From an uncultured Gemmatimonadota bacterium (GTDB taxonomy: Bacteria; Gemmatimonadota; Gemmatimonadetes; Gemmatimonadales; Gemmatimonadaceae): DNA of 5,777 nucleotides. Below the pieces are notes generated by a model. That model saw nothing but the letters and a program-made list of their open reading frames with translations, made no database searches and was not told the DNA's origin. Numbering within the stretch: the first letter of the stretch is position 1; every line of letters starts with the position of its first letter. Location: assembly GCA_946479995.1 (NCBI GenBank), contig CAMLIU010000118.1, positions 1 to 5,777 on the forward strand, in the 5' to 3' direction. Below, one piece after another: positions 1 to 5,777 of this stretch. The position numbers and the translations under genes are program-made.

Positions 1-159
1 GCGGTGCTCGTGCCCACCTTCAACGACCGCAACGATCGCGTCGCGCTCAACACCATCGCGTCGCTGATGCCGGATCGGCAGGTGATCGGCGTCCACGCGG
101 TGGACCTCGTCTGGGGCTTCGGGACCCTGCACTGCCTGACGCAGCAGCAGCCGGTCTGA
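1..159 (+). CDS. Agmatine deiminase / peptidylarginine deiminase family protein, C-terminal fragment
   Basis: Frame 1 is open from the window edge to a TGA at 157-159 and gives the last 52 residues of a protein whose start lies outside. Near the end it carries GFGTLHCLTQQQP, the family's terminal catalytic block: Cys45 of the fragment matches the nucleophilic cysteine of the guanidino-group-modifying deiminases (PF04371), preceded by His and followed by T-Q-Q. The upstream stretch (VPTFNDRNDRVALNTIA, then PDRQVIGVHAVDLVWG) also fits the last beta-alpha unit of this fold. Family members hydrolyse agmatine to N-carbamoylputrescine and ammonia, a polyamine route, or deiminate peptidyl-arginine. 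The fragment cannot separate these, so no symbol is given. It lies on the same strand as the OsmC gene, 49 bases upstream of it, and could share its transcript. The family call is confident; the substrate is not. Confidence 0.88.
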   Translation, partial: AVLVPTFNDRNDRVALNTIASLMPDRQVIGVHAVDLVWGFGTLHCLTQQQPV

Positions 160-178
160 CTGAGGGGTCTGACCCACT

Positions 179-212
179 GGAGGTCCATCCCTTGCACCGC
201 TCCCTGCCATGA
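179..212 (+). promoter_or_regulatory. Possible leader minicistron with Shine-Dalgarno ahead of the OsmC gene
   Basis: GGAGG at 179-183 is the only strong Shine-Dalgarno in this gap, yet it is 25 bases from the OsmC ATG at 209, too far for direct use. It is 8 bases from a TTG at 192-194. That TTG opens a six-codon frame (M-H-R-S-L-P) whose TGA at 210-212 overlaps the OsmC ATG as ATGA. Ribosomes ending there could restart on OsmC. No in-frame ATG, GTG or TTG exists between the upstream stop (170-172) and ATG 209 that would put the OsmC start nearer the GGAGG. The sequence facts are firm; the function is inference. Confidence 0.35.
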
Positions 213-622
213 AGATCACCCTGCTCTCCGACGACGCCATCCGCCTCGAGCCAACGGCGGGGCCGCTCACCGTCGAGGCACCTTCTGCCGACGTCCAGTA
301 CTCGCCCTTCCAGATGCTGGCAAGCGGCCTGGCGAGCTGCACCTTCTCGGTGCTCTACTCCTGGGCCAGCCACGCCGACCTCTCGGTCGACGACCTCGCC
401 ATCGAGGTGCACTGGAGCTTCGCCGACGAGCCGCATCGCATGGCGGACATCCACCTGGTGCTCGACTGGCCGTCGCTGCCGGCGAACCGCACCGCCGCTG
501 CCCGGCGCGCATCGGAGCTGTGCACGATCCACGCGACGCTCACCCACCCGCCCGCGATCACCGTGACGGCGGGAGGTGCGACGCCGGCGCACGATCACGG
601 CCACGCCGGAGCATCGGCGTGA
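209..622 (+). CDS. OsmC family protein
   Basis: This 137-residue protein is the usual length for the OsmC/Ohr superfamily (PF02566). These are small cytoplasmic, usually dimeric proteins, and many reduce organic or fatty-acid hydroperoxides through a cysteine pair. Both cysteine regions are visible. Cys44 lies in YSPFQMLASGLASCTFSVL, the central helix with the pro-F-x-x-L-a-s-x-l-x-x-C pattern. Cys105 lies in ELCTIHATLTHPP, the second conserved helix-strand block. The N-terminal strands (KITLLSDDAIRLE) fit the fold. The tail is His-rich (HDHGH, residues 128-132), which is not part of the core. The start is ATG 209; it lacks a well-spaced Shine-Dalgarno and may be reached by coupling from a leader frame. 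The stop overlaps the GTG of the DCC gene, implying co-translation. Peroxidase activity is inferred from family. Some OsmC-like proteins act elsewhere, and the Ohr/OsmC subgroup cannot be fixed here. Confidence 0.87.
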   Translation: MKITLLSDDAIRLEPTAGPLTVEAPSADVQYSPFQMLASGLASCTFSVLYSWASHADLSVDDLAIEVHWSFADEPHRMADIHLVLDWPSLPANRTAAARRASELCTIHATLTHPPAITVTAGGATPAHDHGHAGASA

Positions 623-1086
623 CCGTCCCCGTCGTCCGCTTCACCATCGCGGGCCAGGAAGCGCCGAGCCACGGGCTCGGGCGCGCGTACACGGTGGTGT
701 ACGACGGCGACTGCAAGGTGTGCACGCGCCTCGCCGGCGTGCTGCGCAAGTGGGATGGTGGACGCATGCTGGAAGTGGTGCCGTCGCAGCAGCCGGGAGT
801 CACGGCACGCTTTCCATGGATCCCCATGCACGCGTACGCGGAGGCGCTCCAGCTCGTCGCCGCCGACGGCACCACCTGGCAGGGAGCGTCGGCGATTGAG
901 CAGCTGCTCACCGTGCTGCCGCGCGGACGCCTCATCGCCTGGGTCTTCAGGATCCCCTTCGTCCGTACGATCGCCGACCGCTTCTACCGCTGGTTCGCGC
1001 GCAACCGCTATCGGCTGGGCTGCGGGGCGCACTGCCAGTCGCGCCCACTCGACGTGATCTGGGAAGAGGCGGAGAAGGCTCGCTAG
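619..1086 (+). CDS. DCC-family thiol-disulfide oxidoreductase-like protein (DUF393)
   Basis: The start chosen is GTG 619, which overlaps the OsmC stop as GTGA and gives 155 residues. The frame opens further upstream, at an ATG at 520, but that would add 33 Arg/Pro-rich residues buried in the OsmC gene and unlike the family. Residues 25-36 carry the family signature VVYDGDCKVCTR: an Asp-Gly-x-Cys-x-x-Cys centre (Cys32, Cys35) at the end of the first strand of a thioredoxin-like fold. Residues 86-101 (TTWQGASAIEQLLTVL) match the conserved segment after it, and the C terminus holds another pair, CGAHC (Cys135, Cys139). The family (PF04134) is predicted to catalyse dithiol-disulfide exchange, but physiological substrates are mostly unknown. 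Translational coupling to OsmC suggests a shared thiol-redox role, perhaps re-reducing OsmC; that is inference. The gene ends three bases from the convergent SDR stop codon. Confidence 0.85.
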   Translation: MTVPVVRFTIAGQEAPSHGLGRAYTVVYDGDCKVCTRLAGVLRKWDGGRMLEVVPSQQPGVTARFPWIPMHAYAEALQLVAADGTTWQGASAIEQLLTVLPRGRLIAWVFRIPFVRTIADRFYRWFARNRYRLGCGAHCQSRPLDVIWEEAEKAR

Positions 1087-1089
1087 CCG

Positions 1090-2595
1090 CTACGCCGGCC
1101 TGGCGATCCGCTCGGCGTTCTCCGCCCGCTTCCGCCGCAGGGCGAGGTCGTCCACCCACTTCTCGACCCGCTTCGCCTCCTCGTCGTCAAGAGAACGGCT
1201 CTCCTCCTGGACGCCATTCGGCGCGCGGCCCCCGCTCAGCCTGATCACGTTCTCCACGACCTCGGTCCACGTCTGCCCCTGCAGGCGGTCGCCCAGCGTG
1301 CGCATGGCGATGAGGTCGAGGACGTTGGCCGCGCGATCGAACACCTCTACCTGGAAGCGCACACCGCCGGAGACCGGCGCGGTGCTGAAGTGCACCGCGC
1401 CCGCGAGCGGATGGCCCTCCAGCGTGAGCAGCGTCGTGCCGCGGTTCCCGAGCTCGGCGACCCTCACCTGCACGTGCCCGCGCATCGGCAGCGCGAGGGT
1501 GATGCTCTCGCCATCCTCGATGATGTCGGACGTCGAGGGTTCCGGCGCCGCCTCGACGAACACGGGGAGCGCTTCGTTGAAGTGGGTGCGGAAGAGCTGG
1601 AACAGCGAATCGGCATCGTACGTCGAACCGGTGATGTCCGCCCAGTAGCGCTTCCGCTTCAGCGTGCCGATCCCCTCCGAGGGCAGCTGCTCCGGCTGGA
1701 GGTCGGCCAGCTTCTGCAGCCCGACGTCGAGCGGCGTCGGCTCGATGCGAAGCACCTCCACCAGGGCGTTGCTCCCTCCGGGTGCGATGGCGTTCCCCTC
1801 GTGCAGCATGGTGACCTGCTGCTCGTTGAACGACATGTCCCACCCCACGAGCGACACCGCCTTCGAGCCGAGCGTGGCGAGGAAGTCGGGCACGGATACC
1901 GGCGTCACGGAGCGGCCCGTGATCCGCGACAGCCGCTCGATGAGGTCGTTCTGCGACGTGCGCTCGCCGCCCGCCAGGTCGAGCTCGCGCTTCGCGAGGT
2001 CCGGCCGTTCCACGACCGTCGCGAGCGCGTTCGCCACGTCCTCCCACCAGATGGGCTGGATCGGCTGGTCGCCATCACCGATGCGGGGGACGACGGGGCT
2101 CGGGCTCCGCACCATGCGCAGGAGCAGCGAGATCTGCTCGTCGCCGGGGCCGTACACATTTCCAGGCCGGCAGATGGTCCATGCACCGTGGAAGTGCCGG
2201 ACCAGCGCTTCGGCGTCGCGCTTCGACTTGTGATAGTCCGACTCGCCGCTCGGCGCGCCGAGTGACGAGACGAAGATGAAGCGCCCCACCTTCGCGCGCT
2301 CCGCCTCGGCGAGGATGTTCGCGGTGCCCTGGACGTTCACCGCCGCGAACGTCGCGTCGTCGCTCTCGTCCACGATGCCCACCATGTGGAGGACGACGTC
2401 GCAACCGTCGGCGGCCCCGCGGAGGGACGACACCTTGGCCACGTCGCCGGGCCACGGCGTCACACCGGACGGCCACTGACGCGCATCATGCCCGGCGTGT
2501 CGCGAGATGAGCACGACCGAGTGGCCGCGCCTGACCAGTTCCGTGACAGTTCCGGCGCCAACGACTCCCGTTCCCCCCGTGACGAGCACCTTCAT
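1090..2595 (-). CDS. Extended SDR (NAD-dependent epimerase/NDUFA9-like) fused to a DUF1990-like C-terminal domain
   Basis: The protein has 501 residues from the ATG at 2595, which has GGAGG seven bases upstream; the longer frame to 2676 adds an unrelated Pro/Arg-rich stretch. Residues 1-13 (MKVLVTGGTGVVG) are the Rossmann TGxxGxxG dinucleotide motif. VSS at 109-111 and Y121-x-x-x-K125 form the SDR Ser-Tyr-Lys site, and RPGNVYGPGD at 143-152 is typical of extended/atypical SDRs of the NDUFA9 and NAD(P)-binding (PF13460, PF01370) type. The SDR part ends near 295. Residues about 305-455 look like DUF1990: GIGTLKRKRYW, then LEGHPLAGAVHF at 392-403, VRFQVEVFDRAA at 412-423 and a closing helix to about 453. 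A charged tail (464-498) follows. Substrate and reaction are unknown; such SDRs act on nucleotide sugars, lipids or quinone-related partners, or only bind NAD(P)H. SDR is confident; the C-terminal assignment is moderate, from pattern alone. Confidence 0.85.
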   Translation of the reverse strand: MKVLVTGGTGVVGAGTVTELVRRGHSVVLISRHAGHDARQWPSGVTPWPGDVAKVSSLRGAADGCDVVLHMVGIVDESDDATFAAVNVQGTANILAEAERAKVGRFIFVSSLGAPSGESDYHKSKRDAEALVRHFHGAWTICRPGNVYGPGDEQISLLLRMVRSPSPVVPRIGDGDQPIQPIWWEDVANALATVVERPDLAKRELDLAGGERTSQNDLIERLSRITGRSVTPVSVPDFLATLGSKAVSLVGWDMSFNEQQVTMLHEGNAIAPGGSNALVEVLRIEPTPLDVGLQKLADLQPEQLPSEGIGTLKRKRYWADITGSTYDADSLFQLFRTHFNEALPVFVEAAPEPSTSDIIEDGESITLALPMRGHVQVRVAELGNRGTTLLTLEGHPLAGAVHFSTAPVSGGVRFQVEVFDRAANVLDLIAMRTLGDRLQGQTWTEVVENVIRLSGGRAPNGVQEESRSLDDEEAKRVEKWVDDLALRRKRAENAERIARPA

Positions 2596-2617
2596 TCGAC
2601 CACCTCCGTGGGGAGGC
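2596..2617 (-). promoter_or_regulatory. Shine-Dalgarno of the SDR gene inside a small hairpin
   Basis: On the minus-strand message GGAGG (2607-2603) sits 7 bases before the ATG at 2595, which decides that start. Four bases upstream of it is the exact complement CCTCC (2616-2612), so CCTCC-CCAC-GGAGG can fold into a five-pair, all but one G-C, hairpin, extended by one G-U pair. This would bury the ribosome-binding site. The complementarity is seen directly; control of translation is inference. Confidence 0.4.
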
Positions 2618-2728
2618 TCAAGGCAGGACGGGTGCCAGCCGATACTGGAGTGACGCGGGGCACGCCCTCTCGTCATTCCAGCGAACGGCGACGCCGCCGG
2701 CTCTTGACGTCCCCAGACCCGACTTCCG
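2618..2728. other. Divergent intergenic spacer, no convincing promoter seen
   Basis: This stretch, with the adjoining Shine-Dalgarno segment, separates the divergent SDR and binding-protein genes and must hold promoters for both. I could not find a -35/-10 pair with proper spacing on either strand. GATACT at 2641-2646 has four matches to a -10 hexamer on the plus strand but no partner. TTGACG at 2704-2709 resembles a -35, but its start site would fall inside the binding-protein gene. A small symmetric CGGCG-A-CGCCG lies at 2686-2696. Confidence 0.5.
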
Positions 2729-3814
2729 TTGCCGAAGCGACTTCTGCTGCTGCTCCTGCTCGCCGCCTGTACGCGCGGCGGCTCCTCGACCGTGACCTTC
2801 GGTGCGGCGGGGCCGTGGAAGCAGGGCTATGGCGCCATGACCAGGCGCGGCATCGAGCTCGCGCTCGAGGAGATCAATGCGCGCCCCGAGCGTCGGGCGC
2901 ACCCGCTGCGCATCGTCTTCCAGGACGATGACGGCGATGGCCAAAAGGCGAGCAAGATCGCCCAGCAGTTCGTCGATTCGGCCGACATCTCCGCCGTCAT
3001 CGGCCACGTGAACTCCGGCGCGATGGTCGCCGCGGCCCAGGTCTATGACGGCCACCTCCCTGCGGTCGCGACCTCGGCCACGTCGCCTGCCCTAACCGGC
3101 ATCTCGCCCTGGGCGTTCCGCGTGATCAGCAGCGACTCCGCGAACGGCATCGACATCGCGCGCTTCGCCAACCGGCTTGGCCTCAAGCGCGCCGCCATCC
3201 TCTACGAGAACAACACCTACGGCCGCGGCCTGAGCGACTCCTTCCGTCGTGGCTTCGGCGGTGAGGTCATCAGCAATGATCCCATCGGCGAGAGCGGCGA
3301 GCAGTCGTTCGAGCCCTTCGTGTCGTACTACAGGCAGCGCAAGCCCGACGTCATCTTCGTCGCCGGCACCGACGCCTCGGGGCTCGCCTTCCTGAAGGAA
3401 GTGCGTCGCCAGCAGCTCGCCGTGGACCTGATCGGCGGGGACGGCTGGAGCGGATTGAGCGTGGACACCCTCCGCTCGCAGGGCGTGTTCGCCGGGGTGC
3501 CCTTCACGGCGCAGGACCCGCGGCCGGAAGCACAGAAGTTCGTCCAGGCGTTCGAGGCGCGCTTTCACATGTCGCCCGACAACAACGCTGCCCTCGCGTA
3601 CGATGCGACGCAGCTCCTCTATCAGGCGTCGCAGGCGGTGGGCCCCGATCGCCGGAAGATCCGCGACTACCTCGCCGGGCTCACCCCGGAGACCGCCTTC
3701 CACGGGGTGACCGGTGCGATCTCCTTTCTGCCCACCGGCGATCCGGTCGGCAAGAGCGTGGTGATGACGCGCATCGACCACGGCCGGCTGCGCGTGGCGG
3801 GGATGAGCGAATGA
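2729..3814 (+). CDS. Branched-chain amino-acid-type (LivK/Peripla_BP_6) substrate-binding lipoprotein
   Basis: This 361-residue protein starts at TTG 2729, the only usable start after the in-frame TGA at 2705-2707. It begins MPKR, seven leucines, then AAC: a very short lipoprotein signal with lipobox L11-A-A-C14, so the mature protein is predicted to be anchored by acylated Cys14. The rest is a two-lobed type I periplasmic-binding fold. Lobe 1 has [15 protein letters not shown] (37-51), [11 protein letters not shown] (64-74), [16 protein letters not shown] (91-106) and [12 protein letters not shown] (113-124). Lobe 2 starts at [15 protein letters not shown] (154-168) and includes PDVIFVAG (206-213) and LIGGDGWSG (234-242). 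By alignment with LivJ from memory, S96, T118, Y164 and D238 sit near known ligand contacts. A small amino acid or amide-like ligand is likely but unproven. No transporter genes lie next to it; the chemoreceptor ATG overlaps its stop. No clear Shine-Dalgarno precedes the TTG. Confidence 0.87.
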   Translation: MPKRLLLLLLLAACTRGGSSTVTFGAAGPWKQGYGAMTRRGIELALEEINARPERRAHPLRIVFQDDDGDGQKASKIAQQFVDSADISAVIGHVNSGAMVAAAQVYDGHLPAVATSATSPALTGISPWAFRVISSDSANGIDIARFANRLGLKRAAILYENNTYGRGLSDSFRRGFGGEVISNDPIGESGEQSFEPFVSYYRQRKPDVIFVAGTDASGLAFLKEVRRQQLAVDLIGGDGWSGLSVDTLRSQGVFAGVPFTAQDPRPEAQKFVQAFEARFHMSPDNNAALAYDATQLLYQASQAVGPDRRKIRDYLAGLTPETAFHGVTGAISFLPTGDPVGKSVVMTRIDHGRLRVAGMSE

Positions 3815-5568
3815 CCGGACCCACCGCCACCTTCGCCACGATGGCGCGCGGCAAGCGCGGCACCATCCGCACGCGGCTCGTCCGCGGCTTCGGCGCGCTC
3901 GTGCTGCTGCTCATCGTCGCCGGCGTGCTCGCGCGCCGCACCATGACGCAGATGGCCGACGCGATCGGCACCACCCTCGAGGGAGTGCAGACCGAGGCCC
4001 AGCAGAGCGCGCAGCTCTCGGCTGACGTCTCGCAGACGCTGGAGGCCGCGAGCCGCTACGTGGAGACGCGCGACTCCAGCGCGCTCGACGCGTTCCGCCG
4101 CTACGGCGCCCAGGCGCACCTGGTGCAGCGCGAGATGAACGCGCGCCTGAGCCAGACGCCGGACAATGCCGCCATTCGCCGGGAGGAGGAAGCCGGCGTC
4201 ATCGCCGCCATCGACACGCGCTTCTCGGCCATCGAGAACGAGTACGCGCTCGCGCACCGCCTCACCGACCTCGGGCGCACGGCCGACGCGCGCCAGGAAG
4301 CGCTGAAGGCGCGCGCGATCGTCAGCCAGCTGCTGAGCGACATCGAGCGGCTGGGCCGCCTCAAGGCCGCGAAGGTGGCCGCCGTGCGCCAGCGGCTCGC
4401 CAGCGACGCGAGCCGCCGCTCGGCGGCCTTCGTCACGCTGATCGGCTTCGCCGCCATCATCGGGCTGCTCGTGGTGTTCTACACGGTGCGGTCCATCAGC
4501 CACCCCCTCGCACTGCTGGTGCGCCACGCGCGCTCGCTGAGCGAGGGCGACCTCACCGTGCGCACCACGTCACGACTGCCCGGTGAGTTCCAGATCCTCG
4601 CCAACGCCATGAACCAGACCGGCGACTCGCTGTCGCGCGTCGTCGCCGTGGCCGCGGAGACGGCGGAGAGCGTCGCGAGCTCCGCGCACGAGCTGGCGTC
4701 GGTGTCGGAGCAGATCTCCCTCTCGGCCGGCCAGATGGCGAGCGCGATGACCGAGGTGTCACACGGCGCCGAGCACCAGGTGACGCAGCTCAGGACGGTG
4801 GACGAGGCCCTGCAGGCGATCCGCGAGGCCGCCGACAGCGTGATGGAGCGCTCGGCCGAAGTGAACACGCTGGCGCGTGACATCGAGTCCGCGGCGGGCC
4901 AGAAGCGCATCGAGATCGAGCGCGCGCTGGGCATCCTGAAGGACGTGAAGCGCACCGTGGAGAGCGCCACCCGCGAGGTGGTCGGACTCAACACGACGGC
5001 AGCGGACATCAACAAGTTCGTGCAGACGGTGAGCACCATCGCCGAGCAGACGAACCTGCTTGCGCTCAACGCGGCCATCGAGGCGGCACGCGCCGGCCAT
5101 GCCGGCCGCGGCTTCGCCGTGGTTGCCGACGAGGTACGCAAGCTCGCCGAGCAGTCGCAGCGGGCGGCGGACGAGATCGTGCAGATGACCGGCGTGGTGA
5201 CCACACGCGTCACGAGCAGCTCGAAGGCGATGGAGGCGAGCGCCTCCCGCGTCGCGGAGATCGAGACTGTATCGCGCGAGATCGACAGCGCCCTCGCGGC
5301 GATCAGCGAGGCAGCGGAGCGCGCGCGCGTGGCCGCTGGCGGCGTGACCAGCGCGGCCAGCCTCAACGCCGATGCCGCCGCCAGCGCGGCGAGCGGCCTG
5401 CAGTCCATTGCCCGCACGGCCGAAGGGCACGCGTCGGCGGCACAGCAGGTGAACGCCTCCACCCAGGAGCAGAGCGCCGCCTGCGAGGAGATGACCTCCG
5501 CCTCCAATCATCTCCTCGAGGGATCCACGCAGCTCAGGGAACTGGTGGGCGGGCTGAGGACGGCGTAG
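3811..5568 (+). CDS. Methyl-accepting chemotaxis protein (chemoreceptor) with periplasmic helical sensor domain and HAMP
   Basis: This 585-residue receptor starts at ATG 3811, which overlaps the binding-protein stop as ATGA. An ATG at 3841 is possible, but no Shine-Dalgarno favours it. A basic N terminus (residues 12-25) leads into TM1 (about 27-41). Residues 42-204 are an Ala/Arg/Glu-rich helical periplasmic domain of four-helix-bundle (4HB_MCP/CHASE3-like) type with no Cache features. TM2 is about 205-226. The HAMP domain (227-280) has its conserved Pro (P232) and EGDL (245-248). The signalling hairpin tip is at about 410-449: [17 protein letters not shown], then [18 protein letters not shown], which binds CheA/CheW. 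Candidate methylation pairs are E300-Q301 and E559-E560. There is no C-terminal CheR-tethering pentapeptide. The receptor would change CheA kinase activity in response to ligand, most plausibly ligand presented by the upstream lipoprotein. Output could be motility or another Che-type pathway; no che genes are in the window. Confidence 0.93.
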   Translation: MTGPTATFATMARGKRGTIRTRLVRGFGALVLLLIVAGVLARRTMTQMADAIGTTLEGVQTEAQQSAQLSADVSQTLEAASRYVETRDSSALDAFRRYGAQAHLVQREMNARLSQTPDNAAIRREEEAGVIAAIDTRFSAIENEYALAHRLTDLGRTADARQEALKARAIVSQLLSDIERLGRLKAAKVAAVRQRLASDASRRSAAFVTLIGFAAIIGLLVVFYTVRSISHPLALLVRHARSLSEGDLTVRTTSRLPGEFQILANAMNQTGDSLSRVVAVAAETAESVASSAHELASVSEQISLSAGQMASAMTEVSHGAEHQVTQLRTVDEALQAIREAADSVMERSAEVNTLARDIESAAGQKRIEIERALGILKDVKRTVESATREVVGLNTTAADINKFVQTVSTIAEQTNLLALNAAIEAARAGHAGRGFAVVADEVRKLAEQSQRAADEIVQMTGVVTTRVTSSSKAMEASASRVAEIETVSREIDSALAAISEAAERARVAAGGVTSAASLNADAAASAASGLQSIARTAEGHASAAQQVNASTQEQSAACEEMTSASNHLLEGSTQLRELVGGLRTA

Positions 5569-5576
5569 GGCCGTCA

Positions 5577-5609
5577 ACCGTGAACGGTGAACCGTTCACC
5601 GTTCACGGT
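5577..5609. repeat. 33-base palindrome between convergent genes, possible bidirectional terminator
   Basis: The arms 5577-5592 and 5594-5609 are exact reverse complements, 16 pairs about a single central C at 5593. Each arm is a tandem pair of a short unit: GTGAAC twice on the left, GTTCAC twice on the right. GTCAAC occurs just outside on both sides (5573-5578 and 5608-5613, each overlapping an arm by one or two bases) as a direct repeat. It starts nine bases after the chemoreceptor stop and ends 12 bases before the M28 peptidase stop, so it could end both transcripts. Neither strand has a run of T after the stem, so it is not a textbook intrinsic terminator. It could instead be a repeated extragenic palindrome or a protein-binding site. 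The structure is certain; the role is inferred. Confidence 0.75.
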
Positions 5610-5621
5610 CAACGCGAGGTC

Positions 5622-5777
5622 CTACTGCCGGCACGCCCCCTTCGGGTCCGGCTTCGGCTTGTCCACCACCGGGCGGTGATCCAGGTCGGCCACACGGTCG
5701 GCGAGATCGAACACGAGCTTGCCGATGCGCGCCATGTGCGGGTAGTCGATGTACTGCGGCTCGTCGGTCACCTGGTG
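5622..5777 (-). CDS. M28-family zinc metallopeptidase, C-terminal fragment
   Basis: On the minus strand a frame runs from the window edge to TAG at 5624-5622, giving the final 51 residues; the rest lies outside. It begins HQVTDEPQYIDYPHMARIG, continues LVFDLADRVADLDHRPVVD, and ends in a Lys/Pro-rich tail finishing CRQ. The pattern His, a few residues, Asp, then I-D-x-x-x-M/L and a helix ending in an N/D-x-x-x-P turn is the C-terminal end of M28 aminopeptidase/glutamate-carboxypeptidase-like domains. The leading His is the likely last zinc ligand. Family members are usually exported exopeptidases that free N-terminal amino acids from peptides; export cannot be seen here because the N terminus is missing. 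The gene converges on the chemoreceptor gene, with the palindrome between them. The call rests on motif memory for a short fragment. Confidence 0.75.
   Translation of the reverse strand, partial: HQVTDEPQYIDYPHMARIGKLVFDLADRVADLDHRPVVDKPKPDPKGACRQ

Noticed and set aside
153..175. Direct repeat GGTCTGAC (153-160 and 166-173) and small GGGT-CTG-ACCC stem after the deiminase stop
   Set aside because: Eight-base repeat and four-pair stem are within chance and there is no T-run; not enough for a terminator or operator call.
520..618. Upstream ATG extension of the DCC gene
   Set aside because: Adds 33 Arg/Pro-rich residues that overlap OsmC; GTG 619 gives the family length and a normal GTGA junction.
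1390..2265. 291-codon plus-strand open frame opposite the SDR gene
   Set aside because: Arg/His/Leu-rich product with no recognisable fold; high GC makes long antisense frames common, and the minus-strand frame has clear SDR motifs and a Shine-Dalgarno.
2596..2676. Upstream ATG extension of the SDR gene
   Set aside because: The Rossmann strand begins directly at the ATG at 2595, which has a well-placed GGAGG; the extension is unlike any SDR N terminus.
2686..2696. CGGCG-A-CGCCG symmetric element in the divergent spacer
   Set aside because: Such GC palindromes arise easily at this base composition, and there is no second copy or nearby regulator gene to support an operator.
2704..2709. TTGACG as a -35 box for the binding-protein gene
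   Set aside because: A correctly spaced -10 would overlap the TTG start codon and transcription would begin inside the gene; no -10-like hexamer is there.
3841..3843. Alternative chemoreceptor start ATG at residue 11
   Set aside because: No Shine-Dalgarno precedes it, while ATG 3811 overlaps the upstream stop as ATGA; it cannot be fully excluded because TM1 is complete from either start.
4479..5507. 342-codon minus-strand open frame opposite the chemoreceptor
   Set aside because: Ser/Ala/Arg-rich shadow of the periodic coiled-coil codons of the MCP; no motif, and the plus-strand frame is unmistakable.

Overview
The window is a dense, high-GC (roughly two-thirds G+C) bacterial chromosomal segment. 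It has seven protein-coding genes, two of them cut by the window edges. Gaps between genes are very short, start codons are ATG, GTG and TTG, and several gene ends overlap. Gene content and the style of the truncated M28 peptidase tail suggest a soil- or water-type Gram-negative heterotroph. Gemmatimonadota is my best guess from familiarity with such proteins, but this is inference, not shown by any marker gene here. I see no rRNA, tRNA, CRISPR array, insertion sequence or phage gene.

Left block (1-1086, + strand): the last 52 residues of an agmatine/peptidylarginine deiminase, including its catalytic-Cys motif, followed 49 bases later by an OsmC-family protein. A DCC-family (DUF393) thiol-disulfide oxidoreductase-like protein follows, and its GTG start overlaps the OsmC stop. 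The OsmC-DCC pair looks like a small translationally coupled thiol-redox unit. A six-codon reading frame with its own Shine-Dalgarno may feed ribosomes to the OsmC start.

Middle block (1090-2595, - strand): a 501-residue protein with an extended-SDR NAD(P)-binding half (NDUFA9/epimerase-like) and a C-terminal half that looks like a DUF1990-type domain. It converges on the DCC gene with only three bases between the stop codons. Its Shine-Dalgarno lies in a possible hairpin. A 133-base divergent spacer (2596-2728) separates it from the next block.

Right block (2729-5568, + strand): a lipoprotein periplasmic-binding protein of the branched-chain amino-acid (LivK, Peripla_BP_6) type, overlapped by ATGA with a methyl-accepting chemotaxis protein (two membrane spans, HAMP, full signalling hairpin). 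No permease or ATPase gene adjoins the binding protein within the window. The pair is therefore best read as a two-part chemosensor, in which the lipoprotein captures a ligand and the chemoreceptor reports it. This is the most interesting system here. After it comes a 33-base near-perfect palindrome between convergent genes, then the last 51 residues of an M28-family metallopeptidase on the - strand, running off the window.
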